Below are positions 1-8,929 of a stretch of DNA of 64,000 nt, in pieces. Position numbers and translations under genes: made by a program. The notes below the pieces were generated by a model, which saw nothing but the letters and a program-made list of their open reading frames with translations, was not told the DNA's origin and searched no databases. This DNA comes from Lachnospiraceae bacterium (GTDB lineage: Bacteria > Bacillota > Clostridia > Lachnospirales > Lachnospiraceae): positions 335,122-399,121 of the forward strand of contig JALCRM010000002.1 in the NCBI GenBank assembly GCA_022652545.1, written 5' to 3'. Every line of letters begins with the position of its first letter. Position 1 is the stretch's first letter.

Positions 1-2059
1 CCTGCGTGCGAACGGCAAGGAGCTGGCGAATATCGAGGAGGCGGAGCCGGAGCCTTCCCTCGGCAACGGCGGTCTCGGCAGACTGGCCGCCTGCTTCCTG
101 GATTCCATTGCAACGCTCGGGCTGCCGGGCGAAGGCATAGGCCTGAACTATCACTACGGCCTGTTCCGCCAGGTTTTCCGCAGCAATCTGCAGTGCGAGG
201 AGAAGGATCCCTGGATCGAGGATAATTCCTGGGAACACAGGACCGATATCACGTTCGACGTGTGGTTCGGCAAGAGAAAAGTGACCTCCCGCCTTTACGA
301 TATCGACGTGGTCGGCTATGACAACGGTCTGAACAAGCTGCGCCTTTTTGACATCGAAACGGTCGATGATTCGCTGGTAAAGGAAGGGATCACCTTTGAC
401 AAGGACGATATCGAAAAGAACCTCACTCTGTTCCTGTATCCGGACGACTCCGATGAAAAAGGCCGTCTGCTGCGGATCTATCAGCAGTATTTCATGGTTT
501 CCAATGCCGCGCAGCTGATCCTGCGCGAGATGAAGGCAAAACAGTACGATCTGCGCAAAATGTACGATCACGCCGTGATCCAGATCAACGACACACATCC
601 GACGATGATCATTCCGGAGCTGATCCGTATCCTGGTGGAGGAAAAGGCATTCACGCTGGATGAGGCTATTGAGGTGGTGAGCAGGACCTGCGCCTACACG
701 AACCACACCATCCTTGCGGAAGCCCTGGAGACCTGGCCGCTGGCCTATCTTGAAAAAGTCGTGCCGCAGCTCGTGCCGTATATTAAGGAACTCGATAAGC
801 GGGTACGTGCAAAATACAAGGATCCGAGCGTTTACATCATCGACAAGGACAACAAGGTCCACATGGCGTTCATCGATATCCACTACGGCTTCAGCGTGAA
901 CGGCGTGGCAGCCATCCACACCCAGATCCTCGAGGAGACGGAACTCAACAATTTCTACAGGATCTACCCGGAGAAATTCAACAACAAGACCAACGGCATC
1001 ACGTTCCGGAGATGGCTGATCTCCTGCAACCATGAACTGGCTTCCTTCCTGTCTTCCCAGATCGGGGACGGCTACAGGAAGAATGCGGAAAAACTTGAAA
1101 AGCTCCTGGCTTTCAGCGAAGACGACGAGGTGCTCGGGCATCTTGAACAGATCAAGCAGAACCGGAAGGCGGAACTGGTCTCCTACATTGCCGCGCGCGA
1201 GGGCGTGCAGCTGTCTCCCGACGGCATCTTTGATATCCAGGTCAAGCGCCTGCACGAATATAAGAGACAACAGATGAATGCCCTCTACATCATCCATAAG
1301 TACCTGGAAATTAAGGGAGGCAAAAAACCGGTACGCCCGCTGAACTTCATTTTCGGCGGCAAGGCGGCGCCGGCCTACGTGATCGCGCAGGACATCATTC
1401 ACCTGCTGCTCGTCCTGCAGCAGATCGTGAACAGCGATCCGGATGTTTCGCCCTATATGCACGTTGTCATGGTGACGAACTATAATGTGGCCTACGCGGA
1501 GAAGCTGATCCCTGCCTGCGACGTGTCCGAACAGATCTCCCTGGCATCCAAGGAAGCTTCGGGCACCAGCAACATGAAATTCATGCTGAACGGTGCGGTG
1601 ACGCTTGGCACGGCGGACGGCGCGAACGTTGAGATCCACGACCTCGTCGGGGATGACAACATCTACGTTTTCGGGATCGACGCGGAAACGGTCATCGGGC
1701 ATTACAGGAAAGCGGACTATGTATCGAAGGACTATTATGAGAAGAGCCCTGTGATCAAAGAGGCCGTAGACTTCATCACAGGTCCGCAGGCCATGAAGGC
1801 GGGTCATAAGGAGAATCTGGAAAGGCTCAGCCATGAACTTCTGAACAAGGACTGGTTCATGACGCTCATCGATCTCGAAGACTATATCCGCGTCAAGGAC
1901 AAGGCGTTTGCCGATTTTGAAGACCGCAGGAAGTGGGAGCAGAAGATGCTCGTGAACATCGCGAAGGCGGGATATTTCTCATCGGACCGCACCATCATGG
2001 AATACAACAGGGATATCTGGCATCTGGACAACAGCCCGGCGCCGGAGATCAAAAAATAA
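1..2059 (+). CDS. glgP: Glycogen/maltodextrin phosphorylase, 5' end outside window
   Basis: Cytosolic GT35 phosphorylase that releases glucose-1-phosphate from alpha-1,4-glucans using pyridoxal phosphate. The reading frame is open from base 2 with no start in the window, so about 150-200 N-terminal residues are missing; the visible part begins in the conserved [16 protein letters not shown] block. The PLP-lysine motif [13 protein letters not shown] lies near base 1565, preceded by [10 protein letters not shown] (about 1230), both hallmarks of the family. The C-terminal end is intact (stop at 2057-2059). A strong hairpin terminator follows, so this is the last gene of its transcript. Family assignment is certain; whether glycogen or maltodextrin is preferred cannot be read from sequence. 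Confidence 0.97.
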   Translation, partial: LRANGKELANIEEAEPEPSLGNGGLGRLAACFLDSIATLGLPGEGIGLNYHYGLFRQVFRSNLQCEEKDPWIEDNSWEHRTDITFDVWFGKRKVTSRLYDIDVVGYDNGLNKLRLFDIETVDDSLVKEGITFDKDDIEKNLTLFLYPDDSDEKGRLLRIYQQYFMVSNAAQLILREMKAKQYDLRKMYDHAVIQINDTHPTMIIPELIRILVEEKAFTLDEAIEVVSRTCAYTNHTILAEALETWPLAYLEKVVPQLVPYIKELDKRVRAKYKDPSVYIIDKDNKVHMAFIDIHYGFSVNGVAAIHTQILEETELNNFYRIYPEKFNNKTNGITFRRWLISCNHELASFLSSQIGDGYRKNAEKLEKLLAFSEDDEVLGHLEQIKQNRKAELVSYIAAREGVQLSPDGIFDIQVKRLHEYKRQQMNALYIIHKYLEIKGGKKPVRPLNFIFGGKAAPAYVIAQDIIHLLLVLQQIVNSDPDVSPYMHVVMVTNYNVAYAEKLIPACDVSEQISLASKEASGTSNMKFMLNGAVTLGTADGANVEIHDLVGDDNIYVFGIDAETVIGHYRKADYVSKDYYEKSPVIKEAVDFITGPQAMKAGHKENLERLSHELLNKDWFMTLIDLEDYIRVKDKAFADFEDRRKWEQKMLVNIAKAGYFSSDRTIMEYNRDIWHLDNSPAPEIKK

Positions 2060-2093
2060 GAGACATCGGGTCCGGGAAACCGGATAAAGACAG

Positions 2094-2132
2094 CGGTCCT
2101 TTCCGCAGCTGCGGAAGGGGCCGTTTGTGTTA
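2094..2132 (+). terminator. Rho-independent terminator after glgP
   Basis: A 15-bp inverted repeat (arms 2094-2108 and 2109-2123, two G-U pairs in RNA, minimal loop) is followed by a T-rich run. It lies 35 bases after the glgP stop codon. Confidence 0.75.
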
Positions 2133-2356
2133 CACGCTGTTCTGTACAGTTTCCTGCTGCGCACAGACTTTCTTTTCATGCACCGGTATACCGGGAAGGA
2201 CAAGGGACCTCCCCGCGCAGGGCTTTGATGGAGTATAATCGATACAGTTACGCTGAGGTCAGCGGCACCGGCACCGGGAAGCGGCTGAGGATGCCGGAAA
2301 GCGGTACCATTGCACGATCAAGAGGGCCTGAAGGTCCTTAATCCGGAGGTTTTGAC
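2133..2356. other. Intergenic region upstream of the GH3 gene
   Basis: About 220 bases without a supported gene. A TATAAT hexamer sits at 2234-2239 but I see no convincing -35 element at the usual spacing, so no promoter is called. GGAGG at about 2345 is the ribosome binding site of the next gene. Confidence 0.4.
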
Positions 2357-4705
2357 ATGGACATTAAAAAAGTGATATCTGAAATGACGCTGGAAGAAAA
2401 GGCCGGTTTGCTTTCCGGCCAGGATTTCTGGCATACAAAGGCAGTGGAGCGTCTCGGCGTCCCTGCAGTCATGGTGAGCGACGGCCCTCACGGTCTGCGC
2501 AAGCAGGCGGAAGAGGGGGACCATCTGGGAGTGAACGACAGCATTAAGGCAGTGTGTTACCCGCCTGCCTGTGCGGCTGCCTGCTCTTTCGACCGCGCAA
2601 TGATCAGAAAGGTCGGCGAGTCGATCGGAGAAAGCTGTCAGCATGAAGGACTGGCCGTGGATCCCGGCCCGGCCGTGAACATCAAGAGATCTCCTCTTTG
2701 CGGGCGCAATTTTGAATATCAGTCCGAGGATCCTTACCTGGCAGGCGAAATGGCTGCCGCGGAAGTGCAGGGCATACAGAGCCGCAATGTGGGTACCAGC
2801 GTCAAGCACTTTGCAGCCAATGACCAGGAACACCGCCGCAACACCTGCGATTCCGTCGTGGATGAGCGCACGCTGCGCGAGATCTATCTGAAGGCTTTTG
2901 AGATCATTGTTAAAAAGGCGCAGCCCTGGACGATCATGTGTTCCTACAACAAGCTGAACGGCGAGCAGGTTTCCGAGGACCGCTGGCTGCTGACGGACGT
3001 GCTTCGTAACGAGTGGGGCTTCAAAGGTCTCGTCGTAAGTGACTGGGGCGCCGTGCGCGACCGCGTGAAGGGCGTGCATGCAGGCCTGGATCTTGAGATG
3101 CCTTCCTCCGGCGGTTTTAACGACGCACAGATCGTGAATGCAGTGATGGATGGCAGGCTTCCGGAATCGGAAGTCGATACAGCCGTGGAGCGCGTGCTGA
3201 CCCTGGTGGACAGATACGAGCGGGACAAAAAACCGGAAACGCCCTGGGACATGGAGGCAGAGCACAGGCATTCCGCCGAGGCGGAGGAAGACTGTGCGGT
3301 GCTGCTGCGCAACGAAAATATGGAACTGGAACGGAAGCCCGGGCTGCCTCAGCCGTTCCGGAAGATCCTGCCGCTCGACAGGAAAAAGAAGATCGTCTTC
3401 GTCGGCGAGTTTGCGGAACATCCCCGTTTCCAGGGAGGCGGCAGTTCCCATATCAACTGCTTCCGGGTGGAATCGGCTCTGGATGCGGCGCGTGAGGACG
3501 GACTGGACATCACGTATGCGCGCGGCTACGATGCGGCAAAGACCGAAACCGACGAGACTCTTCTGAACGAAGCGCTGCAGGCGGCTCTGGATGCCGATGT
3601 GGCTGTTGTCTTTGCCGGCCTTCCCGAGTCTGCCGAGTCCGAAGGCTATGACCGCAGTACCATGGGTATGCCGGAAAACCAGAACACGATCATATCGACG
3701 GTTGCTTCCGTCTGTGCCAACACGGTCGTTGTGCTGCACCACGGTGCGCCGGTCGAAATGCCGTGGGCGGATGACAAAAACGTGCGCGGCATCATCGATA
3801 TGTACCTCGGCGGACAGGCGGTGGGACGTGCGGAGATCGATCTGCTCTACGGCAGGGTGAGCCCTTCCGGACGTCTTGCGGAGTCTGTGCCCTTCAGGCT
3901 GGGAGACAACCCGTCCTGCCTGTATTTCGGCGGGGAAGGAGACCGCACGGAATATCGTGAAGGCGTGTTCGTCGGCTACCGCTATTATACGAAGAAACAG
4001 ATGCCGGTGCGTTATCCCTTCGGCTTCGGGCTTTCCTATGCGAAGTTTGCCTTCAGCGATCTGCGCATCGACAGCGATCATATGAAGGCCGGCGGGGAAC
4101 TGACCGTTTCCGTGGATGTGACCAACCGCGGCGGCATGGAGGCCAGGCAGGTCGTGCAGCTCTACGTCGGGAAGGCGGAGAGCCGGGTGATCCGTCCGGT
4201 CCGCGAACTGAAGGGCTTCGATAAGGTCTCCCTGAAACCGTTTGAAAAAACGACAGTCACATTCCGGCTGGACGACAGTGCCTTTGCCTACTGGAATACG
4301 GAGATCCATGACTGGTACGTAGAAAGCGGAGAATACACGATCGCCATCGGGGAGTCCTGTGAGGATATGGCGCTTGAAACAACTGTGACCGTGACGAATG
4401 ACAGGCAGCTGCCGAAGACCTGGGACGACAATACCACGATCGGCGATATTCTGGACGACCCGGAGGCAAAACAGGTCGCGGAGCCGCTGATCCGGAAATT
4501 CACGCAGAACAGCGTGTTCGGGGGCGGCAGTGAGGAAGGCCAGAGCGAAGCGGCCTCGGCTGCGATCACAGATGAGATGATGAAGCAGATGATGGGGGAT
4601 ATGGCCCTGCGCCAGCTCATCAGCTTCGGCAGCGGTATGTTCACGCCGCATGACATGCACAGCCTCATCGACGCGCTGAATGAGATGCAGGGGAAGCGTG
4701 CATGA
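2357..4705 (+). CDS. GH3 family beta-glucosidase-type glycoside hydrolase
   Basis: 782-residue cytosolic glycoside hydrolase family 3 enzyme (no signal peptide), expected to hydrolyse beta-linked oligosaccharides. Domain order fits the family: N-terminal TIM barrel with substrate-binding VSDGPHGLR (about residue 40) and KHFAANDQE (about 155), nucleophile Asp229 in VVSDWGAV, then the alpha/beta sandwich and a fibronectin III-like domain (about 590-680). A C-terminal tail of roughly 95 residues after the FnIII domain is helical and Met-rich. Start chosen for the preceding GGAGG. Its stop overlaps the next start by 4 bases (ATGA), so the two are translationally coupled. Exact sugar specificity is not predictable. 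Confidence 0.93.
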   Translation: MDIKKVISEMTLEEKAGLLSGQDFWHTKAVERLGVPAVMVSDGPHGLRKQAEEGDHLGVNDSIKAVCYPPACAAACSFDRAMIRKVGESIGESCQHEGLAVDPGPAVNIKRSPLCGRNFEYQSEDPYLAGEMAAAEVQGIQSRNVGTSVKHFAANDQEHRRNTCDSVVDERTLREIYLKAFEIIVKKAQPWTIMCSYNKLNGEQVSEDRWLLTDVLRNEWGFKGLVVSDWGAVRDRVKGVHAGLDLEMPSSGGFNDAQIVNAVMDGRLPESEVDTAVERVLTLVDRYERDKKPETPWDMEAEHRHSAEAEEDCAVLLRNENMELERKPGLPQPFRKILPLDRKKKIVFVGEFAEHPRFQGGGSSHINCFRVESALDAAREDGLDITYARGYDAAKTETDETLLNEALQAALDADVAVVFAGLPESAESEGYDRSTMGMPENQNTIISTVASVCANTVVVLHHGAPVEMPWADDKNVRGIIDMYLGGQAVGRAEIDLLYGRVSPSGRLAESVPFRLGDNPSCLYFGGEGDRTEYREGVFVGYRYYTKKQMPVRYPFGFGLSYAKFAFSDLRIDSDHMKAGGELTVSVDVTNRGGMEARQVVQLYVGKAESRVIRPVRELKGFDKVSLKPFEKTTVTFRLDDSAFAYWNTEIHDWYVESGEYTIAIGESCEDMALETTVTVTNDRQLPKTWDDNTTIGDILDDPEAKQVAEPLIRKFTQNSVFGGGSEEGQSEAASAAITDEMMKQMMGDMALRQLISFGSGMFTPHDMHSLIDALNEMQGKRA

Positions 4706-5238
4706 ATTCCCCTCTGACCGTCTATAAACTGATCATTCTCTATATGCTGGACCATTCGAAAGTCCCCCTCTCCAATGCGGCGGTCTCCGACTTTCTGCTG
4801 GAATCGGGGCTTTCGAACAATTACATGTCGCTGCAGCAGGCGCTGGCGGAAATGTCGGCGGCCTCCCTGGTCGTCGAAAAGGCGGACGGGAACCGTACCA
4901 TGCTTTCGATCACGCCTGCCGGGCGCGATGCCGTGAGTTACTTCGCGGACAGCCTGAACGCAGACCTGCGGCGGCAGTGCACGGAATATCTGAAGGCCCG
5001 CGGCATGGACCTGCGCACGGAAGCAGGAACGGAAGCCCGTTACCTGCGGACGGCGGGGGGCTTTGAAGTACACCTTTCCGTGAGCGAACAGGGCAGTCCG
5101 CTGCTGGCGCTTACGATGACGGTGCCGGACGAAGAAACGGCGCGCAGGATGACGGAGAACTGGCCCGGCAGGAACGGGAACTGCTACCGCGCGCTGCTGT
5201 CGGAACTGCTGTCACAGAACGGGGGGGCTAAAGTCTGA
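4702..5238 (+). CDS. DUF4364 family winged-helix regulator
   Basis: 178-residue protein matching the DUF4364 family common in Clostridia: an N-terminal winged helix (about residues 5-75, including the block SNAAVSDFLLESGLSNNYMS) followed by an alpha/beta domain (about 90-170). The fold suggests a DNA-binding regulator, but no target is known. It is coupled to the GH3 gene by an ATGA overlap. Family assignment is good; function is inferred from the fold only. Confidence 0.8.
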   Translation: MNSPLTVYKLIILYMLDHSKVPLSNAAVSDFLLESGLSNNYMSLQQALAEMSAASLVVEKADGNRTMLSITPAGRDAVSYFADSLNADLRRQCTEYLKARGMDLRTEAGTEARYLRTAGGFEVHLSVSEQGSPLLALTMTVPDEETARRMTENWPGRNGNCYRALLSELLSQNGGAKV

Positions 5239-5260
5239 AAGTGCCGCCGATGTTCATTTC

Positions 5261-5280
5261 GGAGAACCTGACGGTTCTCC
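5261..5280 (+). other. Perfect hairpin just upstream of the mntP ribosome binding site
   Basis: GGAGAACC-TGAC-GGTTCTCC forms an 8-bp perfect stem with a 4-base loop, ending five bases before the GGAGG of mntP. There is no T-run, so it is not a classical terminator. It is much too small to be the yybP-ykoY manganese riboswitch. Confidence 0.6.
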
Positions 5281-5296
5281 TCATGGAGGTTGTACC

Positions 5297-5896
5297 ATGA
5301 CAATACTGGAATTATTTCTGATCGCCGTGGGCCTGTCCATGGACGCCTTTGCGGTCTCTGTCTGCAAGGGCCTCGCAATGCCGAAGCTGAAGGCACGGAG
5401 CATGCTGATCATCGGCGCGTGGTTCGGCGGCTTTCAGGCCCTGATGCCGGTGCTGGGCTGGCTGCTGGGTGCCGGTTTTTCCGGTAAGATCCAGAAGGTG
5501 GACCACTGGATCGCCTTTATCCTGCTCGCACTCGTGGGCGGCAACATGATCCGCGAGGCAATCGGCGAAGCGAAAAGGAACCGCGACGGCTGCGACTGTG
5601 CATCGGACAAAACAGCGGACAAGGCGCAGACCGATGTGAAGACCATGTTCATGCTGGCCGTTGCCACCAGTATTGATGCGCTGGCAGTCGGCGTCACATT
5701 TGCCTTCCTGAACGTCAATATCATCGAGGCGGCACTGTTTATCGGCATCATCACATTTACGATCTCCGCGGCGGGCGTCTACGTCGGACACCGCTTCGGC
5801 GAAAGGTGGAGCTACCGCGCAGAGTTTGCCGGCGGCGCCGTGCTTTGCATACTGGCGCTCAAGATACTGATCCAGCACCTGGCGGAGCATGTCTGA
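5297..5896 (+). CDS. mntP: Manganese efflux pump MntP
   Basis: 199-residue inner-membrane protein with six predicted helices in two DUF204 repeats, the MntP family that exports Mn2+. The conserved membrane aspartates occur in LSMDAFAVSVCKG (Asp16) and its repeat counterpart SIDALAVGVTFAF (about residue 127). Start is supported by GGAGG eight bases upstream. Length is typical. It stands alone between the DUF4364 and YitT genes, with a hairpin before its ribosome binding site that could affect translation. Confidence 0.93.
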   Translation: MTILELFLIAVGLSMDAFAVSVCKGLAMPKLKARSMLIIGAWFGGFQALMPVLGWLLGAGFSGKIQKVDHWIAFILLALVGGNMIREAIGEAKRNRDGCDCASDKTADKAQTDVKTMFMLAVATSIDALAVGVTFAFLNVNIIEAALFIGIITFTISAAGVYVGHRFGERWSYRAEFAGGAVLCILALKILIQHLAEHV

Positions 5897-5897
5897 T

Positions 5898-5935
5898 CCG
5901 TAAGTCGGCGCACCGTACAAGGCCGGCGCTTACGG
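5898..5935 (+). other. Hairpin after mntP, no T-run
   Basis: CCGTAAG (5898-5904) pairs with CTTACGG (5929-5935), with further inner pairing. No poly-T follows, so it may stabilise the 3' end rather than terminate. Confidence 0.4.
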
Positions 5936-5992
5936 GTCCGGCGGGCTGTTCCGGTCAGGCAGACCATTCAGAAAAATTCAGGTGGAAAACAA

Positions 5993-6889
5993 ATGGTATC
6001 CTTGAAAAAAATCAACAGGAAGATCGACTGGAAACATGAATGCAGGGTAATGACAGGGGAAGTGATCGGCAATTTCCTTGTAGCTGTCGGCACGGTCAAT
6101 TTTGCGTCCAGGCTGAATGTGCCGATGACGGGTGTGACCGGCGTGGCCATGATCCTTAACTGGCTGTACGGCCTGCCGATCGGCTGGATGATACTGCTGT
6201 TCAACATCCCGCTGATCCTTCTTTGCCTGCGCGTGCTCGGCCGCCGTTTCCTGCTGCGTTCCATACGGTGCATGATCGTAGGCTCTCTGATGATCGACTA
6301 TGTGGCTCCTCTTTTCCCGTCCTACGGCGGGGACCGTATCCTCGCGGCGCTGTGCTGCGGCGCTCTCACGGGACTGGGCTACGGGATCATCTACCGGGAA
6401 AACTCTTCCTCCGGCGGTACGGATTTCCTGACCGTCGCGATCAAGAGCCGCTTCCCGCACATTTCCATGGGGCTTATCGAATTTGCGGCTGCCTTTGTGG
6501 TGCTGGCGGTGGACGCGGTCATCTTCAATGACATAGACGGCGTCATCCTCGGCCTTGTGATCAATTTCATTGCGGCCGAAGTCATCAACAGACTTCTGAC
6601 CGGTGTGAACGAAGGAGCGGTCACGTTTACGATCACGGATCATCCGGCGGATGTCGTACGGATGATCAACGACGAGCTTGATCGCGGCAGTACGATCATC
6701 CCGGCCAGCGGCGGCTACAGCCGGCAGGACAGGAGCATGGTCATGTGCGTGACGAGTCCGAAGGAGGTCGCGCTGCTGCAGCGCGAGATCGAGAAGATTG
6801 ATCCGCAGAGCTTTTCCGTGCAGCTTCCCTGTTCGGAGATCCACGGGGAAGGCTTCCGCGTCTTTACGATCGGGCAGAGCGATATCTGA
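5993..6889 (+). CDS. YitT family membrane protein
   Basis: 298-residue protein with five or six membrane segments (about residues 15-170, YitT/DUF161) and a soluble C-terminal DUF2179 domain (about 210-295). The signature YRENSSSGGTDFL in the membrane part and the PASGGYS loop of DUF2179 are present. The family is widespread in Firmicutes and its transported substrate is not established. A strong terminator follows, so it ends its transcript. Confidence 0.9.
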   Translation: MVSLKKINRKIDWKHECRVMTGEVIGNFLVAVGTVNFASRLNVPMTGVTGVAMILNWLYGLPIGWMILLFNIPLILLCLRVLGRRFLLRSIRCMIVGSLMIDYVAPLFPSYGGDRILAALCCGALTGLGYGIIYRENSSSGGTDFLTVAIKSRFPHISMGLIEFAAAFVVLAVDAVIFNDIDGVILGLVINFIAAEVINRLLTGVNEGAVTFTITDHPADVVRMINDELDRGSTIIPASGGYSRQDRSMVMCVTSPKEVALLQREIEKIDPQSFSVQLPCSEIHGEGFRVFTIGQSDI

Positions 6890-6904
6890 GGACAGAGCGG
6901 GAAG

Positions 6905-6937
6905 GCAAGGCACAGCGGATACTGCGCCTTGCTTTTT
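6905..6937 (+). terminator. Rho-independent terminator after the YitT gene
   Basis: GCAAGGC (6905-6911) and GCCTTGC (6926-6932) pair perfectly, with extra inner pairs, followed by five T (6933-6937). Confidence 0.85.
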
Positions 6938-6959
6938 CAGATAAAAATACGATTTGGGA

Positions 6960-6988
6960 TTGACACAGGCTTCGGTATAAAGTAATAT
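6960..6988 (+). promoter_or_regulatory. Sigma-A promoter of the M20 peptidase gene
   Basis: TTGACA (6960-6965), 17-base spacer, TAATAT (6983-6988). This is a near-consensus housekeeping promoter placed between the YitT terminator and the peptidase start at 7032. Confidence 0.85.
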
Positions 6989-7031
6989 TCGTTAAAACAT
7001 ACCATTCAAGTAGGAAAAGGCGAAAACACAG

Positions 7032-8234
7032 TTGGAGACAGACAGAAAACGTCTGACAAAAGAATTTCTGGCATTGGCTTCCATTGATTCGGAATCTTTC
7101 CATGAACGCAGAATGGCGGATTATCTGCTTTCCTCACTGCGGGCAATGGGACTGTCGCCGGAGGAAGACGAATCCGGCGCTCTGACCGGCGCGTCAGCCG
7201 GCAATATATTCTGCAGGGCAGCTGCAGCAAAGTACGGGGATGCGCAGCGAAGGACCGCGGCATCCGTGTCGCAGGCACAGGAGGCATCCCCTGTAACGCA
7301 GGAAACGGGCGCGGCTCCGGTACTGTTCTGCGCACACATGGATACGGTGGCGCCGGGTAACGGGCGCCATGCGGTACTCTGTGAAGACGGCACGATCCGC
7401 AGCGACGGTACCACGGTGCTCGGCGCGGACGACGGGGCCGCGATCGCGGAGATCCTGGAAGCACTGCGCATGACGCTGGCGGAAGGAAAGCCGCACAGGG
7501 AGATCGAACTGCTCTTTACGACAGCCGAAGAAGCATATACGCGGGGAGCGGCGTGTTTTGACTGCTCGAAGCTGCATGCGGAGACAGCGTTTATCCCGGA
7601 TCTGGAAGGCCCGCAGGGCTCCTATTCCGAAACGGAACCGACGCTTGTGCAGTTTTCGGCGCACATAAAAGGCCGGCCGTCGCATGCAGGCTTTGCACCG
7701 GAACGGGGTGTCAGCGCCCTTTCCGTGGCTGTCCGCGCGCTTGCACGGCTCCCCGAAGGGCGTGTCGATCCGGACACCACCTTCAACACGGGAATCCTGC
7801 GCAGCGGCACGGGGACGAATATCATCCCCGGTACGGCACACCTCGAAGGCGAGATCCGGAGCCTGGACAACGAGGCGGCGCTGGAACTGTACGAAGAACT
7901 GGAGAGCATTCTGCAGGAAGAGGCACAGAGGGCAGCTTTTCCCGGCTTCGTGCCGAAGGTCGTCACAGAGAAAAACGTACGCCTTACAGCCTATCGTGTG
8001 CCGGAAGGCGACCCGGCCCTCGGATCCTTCGAAAGAGCCTGTACCGCCGCAGGCGTCACGGCCTGCGGTGTGCAGAACTTCGGGGGAAGCGACGGCAACT
8101 GTCTGCGCCGGCAGGGCATTCCGGCAATTACCTTTGCAAACGGGATGCATGAGGTGCATACTTGTTCGGAATATACGACCGTCGGAGAGATGGCGAAGGC
8201 CGCGGAGATCCTGTATCAGATCATGCGGCAGTGA
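7032..8234 (+). CDS. M20 family metallopeptidase, PepT-like
   Basis: 400-residue cytosolic di-zinc peptidase of the M20 family, closest in look to tripeptide aminopeptidase-like enzymes. Metal and catalytic residues are visible: His102 and Asp104 in CAHMDTV, Asp in GADDG (about 134), the Glu-Glu pair in TTAEEAY (about 163), Asp in PDLEGPQ and the last His in MHEVHTC (about 375). A TTG start is chosen because it follows AGGAAAAGG at good distance and the strong promoter at 6960. An Ala/Gln-rich insert (about residues 60-92) before the HxD motif is unusual. Neighbouring peptidase and oligopeptide transport genes suggest a role in peptide use. Confidence 0.88.
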   Translation: METDRKRLTKEFLALASIDSESFHERRMADYLLSSLRAMGLSPEEDESGALTGASAGNIFCRAAAAKYGDAQRRTAASVSQAQEASPVTQETGAAPVLFCAHMDTVAPGNGRHAVLCEDGTIRSDGTTVLGADDGAAIAEILEALRMTLAEGKPHREIELLFTTAEEAYTRGAACFDCSKLHAETAFIPDLEGPQGSYSETEPTLVQFSAHIKGRPSHAGFAPERGVSALSVAVRALARLPEGRVDPDTTFNTGILRSGTGTNIIPGTAHLEGEIRSLDNEAALELYEELESILQEEAQRAAFPGFVPKVVTEKNVRLTAYRVPEGDPALGSFERACTAAGVTACGVQNFGGSDGNCLRRQGIPAITFANGMHEVHTCSEYTTVGEMAKAAEILYQIMRQ

Positions 8235-8255
8235 GCGGGGAGACGGAGACAGAAA

Positions 8256-8876
8256 ATGAAAATTCCTTTGCGCTATCAGGTAACGGAATACGACTGCGGG
8301 CAGACCGCGATCATGAACGCGCTGTGTGTTTTGTTCGGCAGGCAGGAGATCCCGCCGGAGATCCCTGCCATGTGCCAGGAGATCGGCGGCGACCTGTACA
8401 ATACGAACGGCCAGCCCTCGCGTTTCGGCACTTCCTGTGCGGCGATGCAGTACATTGCCTGCTGGCTCAACAACTATGCGGATTCGACAAAATATCCCAT
8501 CAGGGTCGTACATATCGGCGGACGCAGGGTGAACCTGCAGCCGGATTCCACGCTGACCGCCTGCCTGCGGGAAGGCGGGACCGCGGTCGTGCGCTGCATG
8601 CTCGGCTGCGCGCACTACATCACGCTCACCGGCATTGACGAGAAGCGGCGTCTCGTCTACGCGTTTGACGGATACTACCGCGAGAAGCCGTTTACGGAGC
8701 CCGGTATCGAGATGGTGCCGGACAGACCCAGGCAGTACAACCGTATCCTGGCGTTCGATGTACTGGACAGGAAGACGAAAGGCAGTTATTCTCTGTACCA
8801 CGAAGATCTGCGCGATGCGACGCTTTTTTACCGTACCGCGTGTGAAGGAAGGCCCAAGTTCCACGCCTTCCGATAA
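8256..8876 (+). CDS. C39-like papain-fold cysteine peptidase or related protein
   Basis: 206-residue cytosolic protein with a papain-fold signature: Cys14 in YDCGQTAIMNAL near the N-terminus and a His at about residue 120 in GCAHYITLTGID followed by a DGYY block, resembling peptidase C39-like or BtrH-type proteins. No signal peptide. It lies 21 bases after the M20 peptidase and 53 before the peptide-binding lipoprotein, so it probably belongs to the same peptide-handling locus. Catalytic activity is inferred from the Cys/His pair; an acyltransferase-like role is an alternative. Confidence 0.6.
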   Translation: MKIPLRYQVTEYDCGQTAIMNALCVLFGRQEIPPEIPAMCQEIGGDLYNTNGQPSRFGTSCAAMQYIACWLNNYADSTKYPIRVVHIGGRRVNLQPDSTLTACLREGGTAVVRCMLGCAHYITLTGIDEKRRLVYAFDGYYREKPFTEPGIEMVPDRPRQYNRILAFDVLDRKTKGSYSLYHEDLRDATLFYRTACEGRPKFHAFR

Positions 8877-8929
8877 AGGATCGGCAGTTCAGAAGGGGAA
8901 TGCACCGCAAAGGTGCGGAGAGGAGAATT

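Noticed and set aside
2318..4660. 780-codon open frame on the minus strand opposite the GH3 gene
   Set aside because: It mirrors a well-supported GH3 enzyme in G/C-rich DNA, has no ribosome site or recognisable domain, and is rich in His, Arg and Gly as expected from an antisense frame.
5239..5296. Manganese riboswitch (yybP-ykoY) before mntP
   Set aside because: The gap is only 58 bases, too short for the known aptamer, and only one simple hairpin is present.
7194..8864. 556-codon open frame on the minus strand opposite the M20 and C39-like genes
   Set aside because: Both plus-strand genes have catalytic motifs and ribosome sites; the antisense frame has neither.
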